Of a stretch of DNA of 64,000 nucleotides, positions 18,714 through 26,699 are shown in pieces (position 1 is the stretch's first letter; each line of letters opens with the position of its first letter). The translations under genes were made by a program, and so were the position numbers. The stretch comes from Rhodospirillaceae bacterium bin65. GTDB lineage: Bacteria > Pseudomonadota > Alphaproteobacteria > Bin65. The stretch covers positions 124,001 through 188,000 of the forward strand of contig MPMX01000002.1 of the NCBI GenBank assembly GCA_002238725.1, read 5' to 3'. The notes under the pieces were generated by a model, which worked only from the letters and a program-made list of their open reading frames with translations, was not told the DNA's origin and searched no databases.

Positions 18714-20360
18714 GTGCTCACCGGGTATCGCGCATGGTTCTGGCTGACGCTGCTGTGCGCGGCGCTCTACCTGCCGGGAATCGACTCCCTGCCGGCCATG
18801 GACCGGGACGAATCCCGCTTCATGCAGGCGTCGCGCCAGATGGCGCAGACCGGCGATACCGTTCGCATCCGCTTCCTCGACAAGGCGCGCAACAAGAAGC
18901 CGGCCGGCATCCACTGGATGCAGGCAGCCTCGGTCAAGGCGTTCAGCACGCCGGAAAGCACGGCACTGTGGCCCTACCGGCTGCCGTCGGTGCTGGGCGC
19001 CACCATCGCCGTTCTGTTCGCCTTCGCGCTCGGACTGCTGTTCCTCGACCGGCGCGGGGCCTTCCTGTCGGCGGCGCTGCTGGCGTCTTCCTTCGTGCTG
19101 GTCGTCGAGGCCCACACCGCAAAGACCGATGCGGCGCTGCTCGCCACGATCGTCACCGCGCAATATGCGCTGGCGCACATCTATCTCGACGGGCGCAGCG
19201 GCCGCGTCACCGGCTGGCGTATCGCCATCCTGTTCTGGGCAGCGCTCGCCGTCGGCATCCTGATCAAGGGGCCGGTCCCGGTTGCGGTCGTATTTCTTAC
19301 GCTGATTGCGCTACTCGTCACCGACCGGCAGGCGCGCTTCTGGCGCGGTCTGAGACCGCTGGTCGGCGTGCCGCTGCTCCTGCTGATCGCCGCGCCCTGG
19401 TATCTCGCCATCTTGCTGGCCGACGATACATTCCTGCGCGAAGCCGGCGGCAAGGACTTCCTCAGCAAACTGATTTCCGCCCAGGAACAGCACGGCGCAC
19501 CGCCCGGCGCCTACGCCGTCATCCTGATCGCCGCTTTCGCGCCGGCCTCTGTGTTCGTCTGGCAGGCCCTGCGCTGGGGCTGGCAATGGCGCCGCGAGGC
19601 GGCCGTGCGCTTTTGCCTGTGCTGGATCCTGCCATTCTGGTTGGTGCTGGAACTGACGCCGACCAAGCTGCCCCATTACATCCTGCCTGTCTTCCCGGCG
19701 CTTGCCCTGCTGGTCGCGCTGGCGGTGCAGGCGGCCGAAGCCGGGGAGTTCCGATGGCTGCGCCACTGGGCGTCGCGGACCCTCTACATCGTCGGGCTCG
19801 CGCTGATCGCCGGTTTCGCGGTTCTGGCGTTCCTGCTCCCGATCGCGACCGGCGACGGTGTCGCCTGGGCCGGCCTTATCCCGATCGTGGCGGTTGCGGC
19901 GGTGAGCATCTATACCGTACCGCGGCTGTGGCGCGGCGAGATCAGGCCGGCGCTGCTGGCGTCGGCATTCGCCGCGCCGCTGGTCCTTGCGCCGATCCTG
20001 ACCGCCGTGATGCCCACGGTGAGCCATATGTGGATCAGTCGCGAGATAGGCCGGATTGTGGCGGCGCTTGAGCTTCCCGCCGGCACGCGGTTTTTTGCCA
20101 GCGGTTATACCGAGCCGAGCCTCGCCTTCTATCTGGGCAGCGGCCTGCGCCTGTCATCGTCCGCACAACTCGGCAACGTCCTGTCGGAAAGGGGCTGGCT
20201 GGCGGTGATTCGCGACGACGGCGTCGGAAAGTTCCGCGAGGCCATGGCCGGGCGGGGTATCGCGATCCGGGCGGTCGGCACGGTTTCCGGATTGAATTAC
20301 TCGCGCGGCCGGCGGACGACGGTCACCCTCTACCGGCCGGCCCAAGCGGACCCGCGATAA
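18714..20360 (+). CDS. ArnT-like membrane glycosyltransferase (GT39)
   Basis: A 548-residue integral membrane glycosyltransferase of the PMT/ArnT fold. The first periplasmic loop has the catalytic-type acidic motif MDRDESRFMQAS (D30, D32, E33), and about eleven or twelve hydrophobic segments follow, with KLPHYILPVFPALAL as a family landmark. It likely transfers a sugar from polyprenyl phosphate to lipid A or another envelope acceptor. I chose the GTG at 18714, with AAAAGGA upstream; an in-frame ATG at 18642 has no ribosome site. Confidence 0.82.
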   Translation: MLTGYRAWFWLTLLCAALYLPGIDSLPAMDRDESRFMQASRQMAQTGDTVRIRFLDKARNKKPAGIHWMQAASVKAFSTPESTALWPYRLPSVLGATIAVLFAFALGLLFLDRRGAFLSAALLASSFVLVVEAHTAKTDAALLATIVTAQYALAHIYLDGRSGRVTGWRIAILFWAALAVGILIKGPVPVAVVFLTLIALLVTDRQARFWRGLRPLVGVPLLLLIAAPWYLAILLADDTFLREAGGKDFLSKLISAQEQHGAPPGAYAVILIAAFAPASVFVWQALRWGWQWRREAAVRFCLCWILPFWLVLELTPTKLPHYILPVFPALALLVALAVQAAEAGEFRWLRHWASRTLYIVGLALIAGFAVLAFLLPIATGDGVAWAGLIPIVAVAAVSIYTVPRLWRGEIRPALLASAFAAPLVLAPILTAVMPTVSHMWISREIGRIVAALELPAGTRFFASGYTEPSLAFYLGSGLRLSSSAQLGNVLSERGWLAVIRDDGVGKFREAMAGRGIAIRAVGTVSGLNYSRGRRTTVTLYRPAQADPR

Positions 20361-20376
20361 TGGACGAGGCGATCCC

Positions 20377-21240
20377 ATGACGAACGGAAATCCCGACCCG
20401 CGCGACTGGATCGGCCGGACGGAAACGGTCGCGGACACGATCACGCCGACCTCCGTGTTCCGCATGAGCCGGACGCTGGACCGCAACGATCCCGAACCGA
20501 AAGAGCGCGATCCGCTGCCGCCCTGCTGGCACTGGCTGTATTTCGCGCCGGCCGCCCTGCCCGCCGATATCGGCCACGACGGCCATCCGGCGAAAGGCGG
20601 GTTCCTGCCGCCGATCCCCTATCCGCGGCGCATGTGGGCCGGCAGCCGCCTCCGGTTCGACAGGCCGTTGCGGGTCGGCGACCGCGCCACGCGGCGGTCC
20701 GAAATCGCCGACATCGTCTTCAAGGAGGGCCGGACCGGCAAGCTCGGCTTCGTCACCGTCAGACACATCTATTCCGGCAGCGACGGTCCCGCCATTGCCG
20801 AGGAACAGGACATCGTCTACCGCGAACCGCCGGCCGGCGGCCCGGACGGCGGCAATATCGCGCCGCCGCCCCAGGAGCCGCCGGGCAATGCCGAGATCGA
20901 GCGGGAAATTGCCGCCGACCCGCTGATGCTGTTCCGCTATTCCGCCCTCACCTTCAACGGTCACCGCATCCATTACGATCAGCCCTATGTCACCGGGGTC
21001 GAAGGCTATCCGGGGCTGATCGTCCACGGACCGCTGATCGCCACCCTGTTGGTCGACCTGGTGCGCCGCAACCTCCCCGGCGCCGATGTCGAGCGCTTCC
21101 GGTTCCGCGGCCTGCGGCCGACCTTCGATACCAGCCCATTCCCGGTGAAAGGGTTCCGCGAAGGCGACGAGTACAATCTTTGGTCGCTGGATAACGTCGG
21201 CGCTGTGGCAATGACGGCGCGCCTGGCGCTGCGGACCTGA
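20377..21240 (+). CDS. MaoC-fold dehydratase, mesaconyl-C4-CoA hydratase-like
   Basis: A 287-residue double hot-dog protein. The N-terminal half (WIGRTETVADTIT, then WHWLYFAP) matches FAS1-type dehydratase domains, and the C-terminal half holds the MaoC pattern FNGHRIHYDQPYV with YPGLIVHGPL, including the catalytic Asp/His pair. Known relatives are mesaconyl-C4-CoA hydratase and HTD2-like hydroxyacyl thioester dehydratases. It begins 16 bp after the GT39 gene and faces the nitrilase gene tail to tail. Confidence 0.85.
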   Translation: MTNGNPDPRDWIGRTETVADTITPTSVFRMSRTLDRNDPEPKERDPLPPCWHWLYFAPAALPADIGHDGHPAKGGFLPPIPYPRRMWAGSRLRFDRPLRVGDRATRRSEIADIVFKEGRTGKLGFVTVRHIYSGSDGPAIAEEQDIVYREPPAGGPDGGNIAPPPQEPPGNAEIEREIAADPLMLFRYSALTFNGHRIHYDQPYVTGVEGYPGLIVHGPLIATLLVDLVRRNLPGADVERFRFRGLRPTFDTSPFPVKGFREGDEYNLWSLDNVGAVAMTARLALRT

Positions 21241-21247
21241 GAAGCGG

Positions 21248-22120
21248 CTATTCCGCCGCTTCGCACTGCGCCGTCAGATCGCTCAGCGTGAAGGCCCGTT
21301 CGGCGTGCAGCGAGGGGATGCGCCGGCGGCTCTTTTCCACCAGGTCCAGGTCGAGCGTGCCGAAGACCAGGTTTTCGCCGTCGCCGCCATCGGCAATCGT
21401 TTCACCCCACGGGTCGACGATCAGCGAATGGCCATAAGTCTTCCGGCCTTCGGCATGGTCGCCCCATTGGGCCGGCGCGATGACGAAGCAGCCGGTCTCG
21501 ATCGCCCGGGCGCGCAGCAGCGTGTGCCAATGGGCCTGGCCGGTGGTGCGGGTGAAGGCCGACGGGATCGTCAGGATATCGGCGCCGGCCTGGGCCAGCG
21601 CGCGGTACAGGCCGGGGAAACGCAGGTCGTAGCACACCGTCATGCCGATCCGGCCCCAGGGCGAGGGCGCCAGAACGGCCTCTGACCCCGCCTGTATGGT
21701 ATCGGATTCCCGGTACCATTCGTCCTCGCGCAGGTTGACGTCGAAGCAGTGCAGCTTGTCGTAGCGCGCAACGATGGCGCCGGTGCCGTCGACCAGGAAA
21801 GAGCGGTTGGCCAACTTGCCGCCCGGCAATTCGATCGACAGCGAACCGATCAGCAACCACACCCCGGCCTCGCGCGCCGCGTCCGTCAGGGCCGGCAGGG
21901 CGGGATGGTCCTTTTCCGATTTTGCCTTCCGCAGCGCCGCGGCCGGGACCGGCTCGATCATCGTCGCATTTTCCGGCGTCAGGACGAATTTCGCACCTTC
22001 CGCCGCCACGGTGCGGATCATCCGGGTGAGTTTCTTGATGTTCGGCTCGAACTCGCGCTCCGCCGTGACCTGCAGACAGGCGACCTTGACCTTCCTGCCG
22101 CCGGCCGGCCCGGCTGTCAT
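21248..22120 (-). CDS. Carbon-nitrogen hydrolase, Nit1/omega-amidase-like
   Basis: A 290-residue nitrilase-superfamily amidase with the catalytic Glu50 (LTPENATM), Lys121 (YDKLHCFDVN) and Cys162 (MTVCYDLRFPGLYR). The sequence is closest in pattern to deaminated-glutathione amidase (Nit1/YbeM-like). The ATG overlaps the glutaredoxin stop by 4 bp. A repair amidase for deaminated glutathione next to a glutathione-dependent glutaredoxin is coherent. Confidence 0.9.
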   Translation of the reverse strand: MTAGPAGGRKVKVACLQVTAEREFEPNIKKLTRMIRTVAAEGAKFVLTPENATMIEPVPAAALRKAKSEKDHPALPALTDAAREAGVWLLIGSLSIELPGGKLANRSFLVDGTGAIVARYDKLHCFDVNLREDEWYRESDTIQAGSEAVLAPSPWGRIGMTVCYDLRFPGLYRALAQAGADILTIPSAFTRTTGQAHWHTLLRARAIETGCFVIAPAQWGDHAEGRKTYGHSLIVDPWGETIADGGDGENLVFGTLDLDLVEKSRRRIPSLHAERAFTLSDLTAQCEAAE

Positions 22121-22380
22121 TGCGCGCCCTGCGCCAGCATCGGGTCCAGCTCGCCCGCCACATCCAGGGCATGAAGTTCGTCGCAGCCGCCGATATGGCG
22201 GTCGTCGATCCAGATCTGCGGCACGGACCTGGCGCCCGCACGCTCCGCCATGGCACGGCGCAAATTGGGCCGGAAGGTGACGTCCACCTCCTTATAGTCC
22301 ACGCCCTTCTGCCTGAGCAGCGACAGGGCACGGCTGCAGAACGGGCACATCAGGGTCGTATAGATTTCTACCGTCGCCAT
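22117..22380 (-). CDS. grxC: Glutaredoxin 3 (GrxC)
   Basis: An 87-residue dithiol glutaredoxin with the active site C12-P-F-C15 (LMCPFCSRA), the cis-proline region RSVPQIWI and the glutathione-binding GGCDEL. It reduces disulphides or glutathionylated proteins with glutathione. It lies between comF and the nitrilase gene, the usual alphaproteobacterial order. Confidence 0.96.
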   Translation of the reverse strand: MATVEIYTTLMCPFCSRALSLLRQKGVDYKEVDVTFRPNLRRAMAERAGARSVPQIWIDDRHIGGCDELHALDVAGELDPMLAQGAQ

Positions 22381-22513
22381 CGTTCGCCGAACCGTTCACC
22401 GTGTTTCGGAACTATGGTTCGCCGCCGCGCCGGAGTCCAGCGCCGGGCCGCTGCGCGCCGCCCGATCCCCGGCAGGATACCGCGCCCGCGCAATTCCCGC
22501 CCAGTCACGGCCG

Positions 22514-23308
22514 CTATTCCGGCAACGCACCGCGAACGACCCGCGCGAGCACCAGCACATCGACCTCGGCAGCGCCGGCACGCTCCAGCGCCCGGGCAGC
22601 GGCTTCGACCGTGGCGCCGGTCGTGAGCACATCATCGACCAGCAGGATGCGCGCGCCCCGGATCGCCGGTCGCAGCCGCGGCGAGACCGCGAACGCGCCG
22701 CGGACATTGAGGCGCCGGGTCCGACGGTTCAGGCCGCCCTGGCTCGGCGTCGCCCGGGTCCGGCGCAGGAGATCGACGCACAGGTCGACGCCGCCCGCCG
22801 CCGCCACGCCGCGCGCCAGTTCGGCCGACTGGTTGTAGCGCCGCGCCACCAGCCGCCGCCAGTGCAGCGGAACCGGCGCGACCAGATCGGCGCGCTGCGT
22901 CAGTTCCGCCCCGGCGCGCGCCATCCAGCGGCCCAAGTGCCGGCCCGCCTGCATCCGGTCGCCATGCTTGAAGGACAGGATCAACGGCCGGCTGGCGTCG
23001 TCGTAGCGCAGCACGGCGCGCGCGGCGGCGTAGGCCGGCTGCCGGGCCGCGCAGGCGCCGCACAGGGCGCCGTCTGCAACGTCGAATTCGAACGGCAGTC
23101 CGCAGCAGGCGCAGAACGGCCGCTCGATGAAGGAAAGCCCGCCCCAGCAGGCGCCGCACAGGGCGCCGTCGCGCGGCGCGATCGCGCGGCAGGCCAGACA
23201 GCGCGGCGGCAGCAACCGGTCTACGGCCCAGAGACCGGCGGTGCGCAGAAGGCCGAACGTCCGGGCAGGCCCGCTTCCGCTCTGCGTTGCGCTGCCGCCG
23301 TCAGTCAC
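22514..23308 (-). CDS. ComF-family phosphoribosyltransferase-like protein
   Basis: A 264-residue ComF/GntX protein. N-terminal cysteine pairs (CLAC, CGAC, CACC, CGAC) form a probable zinc ribbon, and the C-terminal PRTase domain has APVPLHWRRLVARRYNQS and the PRPP loop ILLVDDVLTTGAT. Its biochemical role outside competence is unclear. I chose the GTG start, which overlaps the ppk2 stop by 8 bp; an upstream ATG would run 77 bp into ppk2. Confidence 0.88.
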   Translation of the reverse strand: MTDGGSATQSGSGPARTFGLLRTAGLWAVDRLLPPRCLACRAIAPRDGALCGACWGGLSFIERPFCACCGLPFEFDVADGALCGACAARQPAYAAARAVLRYDDASRPLILSFKHGDRMQAGRHLGRWMARAGAELTQRADLVAPVPLHWRRLVARRYNQSAELARGVAAAGGVDLCVDLLRRTRATPSQGGLNRRTRRLNVRGAFAVSPRLRPAIRGARILLVDDVLTTGATVEAAARALERAGAAEVDVLVLARVVRGALPE

Positions 23309-24299
23309 CGCCCTGGCTGCGGTTGGCGCGGCGGCGCTGGTCCGGATGCAGGGAGCGGCCCAGGACCTGCGCGCCATCCCCGATGGCGTGGGCGGTACCG
23401 CCGACGATCAGGGGGTCGGGCTCGCCGACGATGCGCTTGTCCTTGCCCGGATAGGGCAGGCTGCTCAGGAAATGCCGCATGCAGTTCAGCCGCGCCCGCT
23501 TCTTGTCGTCCGACTTGATGATGGTCCAAGGGGCATCGGCGGTATCGGTGTAGAAATACATCGCCTCCTTGGCCTCGGTGTAGTCTTCCCACATGTTGAG
23601 CGATTTCCGGTCGATCGGCGACAGCTTCCAGTGCTTGAGCGGTTCGTTCTCGCGCGATTTGAAGCGGCGCAACTGTTCCTCCCGGGTCACGGAGAACCAG
23701 TATTTGAACAGGCGGATGCCGCTGCGCACCAGCATGCGCTCGAACTCCGGCGCTTCGCGCATGAATTCGAGATACTCGTTGGCGGTGCAGAAGCCCATGA
23801 CCCGCTCGACGCCGGCCCGGTTGTACCAGGAGCGGTCGAACAGGACGATTTCCCCGGCCGAGGGCAGATGCGCGACATAGCGCTGGAAGTACCACTGGCC
23901 CTGTTCCTTCTCGGTCGGCTTGTCGAGCGCGACCGCCCGGGCGCCGCGCGGGTTGAGATGTTCGGTGAACCGCTTGATGGTGCCGCCCTTGCCGGCGGCA
24001 TCCCGGCCTTCGAACAGGCAGACGATCTTCTGCCCGGTCTCGCGCACCCACTCCTGCACCTTGAGAAGTTCGATCTGCAGCTCCGCCTTGCGCTTCTCGT
24101 AATCCTTGCGGCGGATTTTCCGCCTGTACGGGAATTCGCCCGATTCGAAAACCCGGCGGATGGCCTCGCGATCACGCCGAATGTCGGCGGCGGACGGCTT
24201 GCCTGCCGGCGAATCTTCCGTCAATTCGGGCAGCGGTTCGGCGTTCGCGTCCACCGTTTCCGCCGGCTTGCCGCGGTCGCTCCGTTCGGCGTTGCTCAT
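23301..24299 (-). CDS. ppk2: Polyphosphate kinase 2
   Basis: A 332-residue class I PPK2 that transfers phosphate between polyphosphate and nucleoside diphosphates. Walker A is EGRDAAGKGG (97-106), Walker B is DRSWYNRAGVE (155-165), and the lid region has SRENEPLKHWKLSP. The charged N-terminal 45 residues are not part of the catalytic fold. It sits directly upstream of comF with overlapping stop and start, so a conserved redox/competence block has gained a polyphosphate gene. Confidence 0.95.
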   Translation of the reverse strand: MSNAERSDRGKPAETVDANAEPLPELTEDSPAGKPSAADIRRDREAIRRVFESGEFPYRRKIRRKDYEKRKAELQIELLKVQEWVRETGQKIVCLFEGRDAAGKGGTIKRFTEHLNPRGARAVALDKPTEKEQGQWYFQRYVAHLPSAGEIVLFDRSWYNRAGVERVMGFCTANEYLEFMREAPEFERMLVRSGIRLFKYWFSVTREEQLRRFKSRENEPLKHWKLSPIDRKSLNMWEDYTEAKEAMYFYTDTADAPWTIIKSDDKKRARLNCMRHFLSSLPYPGKDKRIVGEPDPLIVGGTAHAIGDGAQVLGRSLHPDQRRRANRSQGGD

Positions 24300-24403
24300 G
24301 ACTGCCGACCTCCCTAGAGTATCGCCGAGCCGGGCGCAGCCATGCGCCGGATGGCGGAATCGGTTCCCCGGCGCGCCGCTGCCCTTCTTGAACGGATACT
24401 AGC

Positions 24404-25159
24404 ATGAACCTTACCGGAAAGACCGCAATTGTGACCGGCGCCGCGCGCGGCCTCGGCCGTGCCTATGCGCAGAAGATGGTGGAAATGGGCGTCAACGTGG
24501 TCGCAGCCGACATCGCCGATTGCGCGGAGACGGTGGGCGCCGCCTACGGCCCCGGCAAGATCGTCGGTACGAGCGTCGACGTCGCCAGCTTCGACAGCGC
24601 CGAAGCGATGGCCGCGCTGGCCTGCGAGCGCTTCGGCGGCATCGATATCCTGGTCAACAACGCCGCGCTCTACGGCTCACTCACGGGCGGCCGGATCGAG
24701 ACGATCGCCGAAGCGGACTGGGACGCCTGCATGGCGGTCAACGTCAAGGGCCTGTGGAACTGTGCCAAGTCCGTCATTCCCTCGATGCGCGAACGCGGCG
24801 GCGGCAGCATCATCAACATCTCGTCGCTGGCTGCCGTCTACGGCCTGCCCTACGCGCTGCACTATTCGACGTCGAAGGGCGCCGTCATCGGCATGACCCG
24901 GGCGATGGCGCGGGAACTGGGGCGGGACTGGATCCGCGTGAACGCGATCGCGCCGTCCGCCGTGCTGACCGAGGGAACGGACGAATTCTTCGGCGAAAAG
25001 AAGGAAAAGGGCATGCAGGTGATCGCGGCTTCGCAGAGCCTGCAGAAGAACCTGGAGCCCGACGACCTGGTCGGCACCGTCCTCTATCTCGCCGGCGACG
25101 CCAGCAAGTTCGTCACCGGCCAGACGATCATGGTCGACGGCGGCACGGTCTATCTGTGA
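24404..25159 (+). CDS. Short-chain dehydrogenase/reductase
   Basis: A classical SDR of 251 residues: TGAARGLG (11-18) binds NAD(P), NNAA stabilises the sheet, and the catalytic Ser-Tyr-Lys set is ISSLA, Y154 and K158 in YSTSK. Asp after the second strand (ADIAD) suggests NAD(H). It ends in the usual MVDGGTVYL. Substrate unknown. The next gene starts within its stop codon. Confidence 0.93.
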   Translation: MNLTGKTAIVTGAARGLGRAYAQKMVEMGVNVVAADIADCAETVGAAYGPGKIVGTSVDVASFDSAEAMAALACERFGGIDILVNNAALYGSLTGGRIETIAEADWDACMAVNVKGLWNCAKSVIPSMRERGGGSIINISSLAAVYGLPYALHYSTSKGAVIGMTRAMARELGRDWIRVNAIAPSAVLTEGTDEFFGEKKEKGMQVIAASQSLQKNLEPDDLVGTVLYLAGDASKFVTGQTIMVDGGTVYL

Positions 25160-25575
25160 GGCTCCGCCGACCGGTCGGCGCCGGCCTGCTCGTCCTCGCC
25201 CTTGCGGCAGCGGCGCACCCGGCCGGAGCGGTTTCGGTGGCGGACTATCAGAAATGGCGGCACGCGACGCGCACGGTCCGGGCGACTCCGACCGGGCTGG
25301 TCGAGGTGCGCCTGGGCGGAATTCTCAGCGGCCTGCTACTGGCCAACCGCCGGCTGGGCCGCGCCGGCGCCCCGCTGCTGTTCTGCCCGCCCGCCGATGC
25401 CCCGGCCGACGGCATGGCAAGCGTCGAGTTGCGCAAACGCGTCGATGCGGAACTGAAGTCCCCGTCGCGGCCGGGCGGCGAGCCCTGGCCGGCGGAGACC
25501 GGGATCGGGGCGGTCATCCTCCATATCCTGCAACGGGCGTGGCGCTGCCCGGCCGGCCGCCAGGTCGTGCGATAG
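25156..25575 (+). CDS. Small exported protein, possibly Rap1a/Tai immunity-like
   Basis: A 139-residue protein starting at GTG within the SDR stop (GTGA). A signal peptide (VGAGLLVLALAAAAHPAGA) is clear. The mature part has the order LSGLLLANRRLG, then LLFCPP, then VELRKRVDAEL, and a final ILQRAWRCP. Two cysteines flank a helix as in Rap1a/Tai-type immunity proteins. That similarity is weak and judged by eye. No type VI effector gene is nearby, so an immunity role is not supported by context. Confidence 0.6.
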   Translation: MRLRRPVGAGLLVLALAAAAHPAGAVSVADYQKWRHATRTVRATPTGLVEVRLGGILSGLLLANRRLGRAGAPLLFCPPADAPADGMASVELRKRVDAELKSPSRPGGEPWPAETGIGAVILHILQRAWRCPAGRQVVR

Positions 25576-25579
25576 CGCC

Positions 25580-26512
25580 GTGAACGGCCCGGCCCGGATC
25601 TTCGACCGCCGCACCGTCCGCCTGCACCGCGACCGGGCGGCCCGCCGCTGGCCCGCGCCGGACGGTTCGCGCAACCCGGAATTCCTGCACGATGCCGTGA
25701 CCGACCAGCTGCTCGAACGGCTGGCCGAGGTGCGCGAACCCTTCGCGGACTGCCTCTATCTCGGCTGCCGGCGCGGCCCGGCGACGCGGCGGCTGGCGGC
25801 GCGGTCCGGCATGCAGCGGATCGCTCAGGCGGACCTGAGCCCGGCCATGGCCGTGGCCGCGCGGGCCGCCAACCGCTTCTTCCCCGCCTTGTGCCTGGAC
25901 GAGGAGGCCCTGCCGTTCGCCGACAACAGCTTCGACCTCGTCTTCGCGCCCCTGTCGCTGCACTGGGTGAACGATCTGCCGGGAACGCTGATCCAGCTCA
26001 ATCGCCTGCTCCGGCCGGGGGGCCTGCTGCTGGCGGCGTTGATCGGCGGCGGCGCGCTTGCCGAACTGCGCGAGGCGCTGGCCGAGGCCGAACTGGCCGG
26101 CGAAGGCGGGGTCTCGCCGCGGATCTCGCCCTTCGCCGACGTGCGCGACGGCGGCGACCTGTTGCAAAGGGCGGGCTTTGCCCTGCCGATGGCCGACCGG
26201 GAGCGGATCGGCGCGACCTACGAACACGCTTTCGGCCTGATGATGGACCTGCGCGATATGGGCGAAACCAACGCCGTTTGCGCCCGGCGCAGGAATTTCA
26301 CCCGCCGCGCCACTCTGGTCGAGGCGGCCGAGGTCTATCTGCGCCGCTTTGCCGACAGGGCCGGGCGGCTGCGCGCCACCTTCGACCTGATCTTCCTGAC
26401 GGGATGGGCGCCGGCTGCCGGACAGCCCCGGCCTCTGCGCCCGGGCAGCGCCGCAGCGCGCCTGGCCGACGCACTGGGCGGAAAGGAAGTGGACCCGGAA
26501 GCAGGCCGGTGA
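25580..26512 (+). CDS. SAM-dependent methyltransferase, NDUFAF5/BioC-like
   Basis: A 310-residue class I methyltransferase. Motif I is degenerate (LYLGCRRGPATRRLA, lacking the usual GxGxG), motif II region is ADLSPAM and motif IV is FDLVFAPLSLHWVNDLPG, characteristic of the NDUFAF5 family, which modifies a complex I subunit. The GTG start is 4 bp after the preceding stop. The gene is commonly found near comF and grxC in alphaproteobacteria; here ppk2 and the SDR lie between. Confidence 0.85.
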   Translation: MNGPARIFDRRTVRLHRDRAARRWPAPDGSRNPEFLHDAVTDQLLERLAEVREPFADCLYLGCRRGPATRRLAARSGMQRIAQADLSPAMAVAARAANRFFPALCLDEEALPFADNSFDLVFAPLSLHWVNDLPGTLIQLNRLLRPGGLLLAALIGGGALAELREALAEAELAGEGGVSPRISPFADVRDGGDLLQRAGFALPMADRERIGATYEHAFGLMMDLRDMGETNAVCARRRNFTRRATLVEAAEVYLRRFADRAGRLRATFDLIFLTGWAPAAGQPRPLRPGSAAARLADALGGKEVDPEAGR

Positions 26513-26541
26513 GGTCCGGATTCTGAAGGAAGCGATAGCGG

Positions 26542-26653
26542 CCCTTCGATACGCCCCGGATCGAGTCCGGGCTACTCAGGGTGAGGGCAGAGTGAGTATA
26601 GGCGTTTGCTTTGCCCTCATCCCGAGTAGGCCCGGAGGGCCGTATCGAGGGGC
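26542..26653. repeat. Paired hairpin repeat (BIME-like), copy 2
   Basis: The left unit is CCCTTCGATACG with a GCCCCGGA/TCCGGGC stem, then CTACTCAGGGTGAGGG. The right unit is CCCTCATCCCGAGTAG with a GCCCGGAGGGC stem, then CGTATCGAGGGG. Same arms as copy 1, different but still self-complementary stems. It separates the convergent methyltransferase and pheT genes. Confidence 0.85.
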
Positions 26654-26699
26654 CTGCCCGAGTTCAAATTATCGACCGCTGGAAAAACCCGCGAAAACG

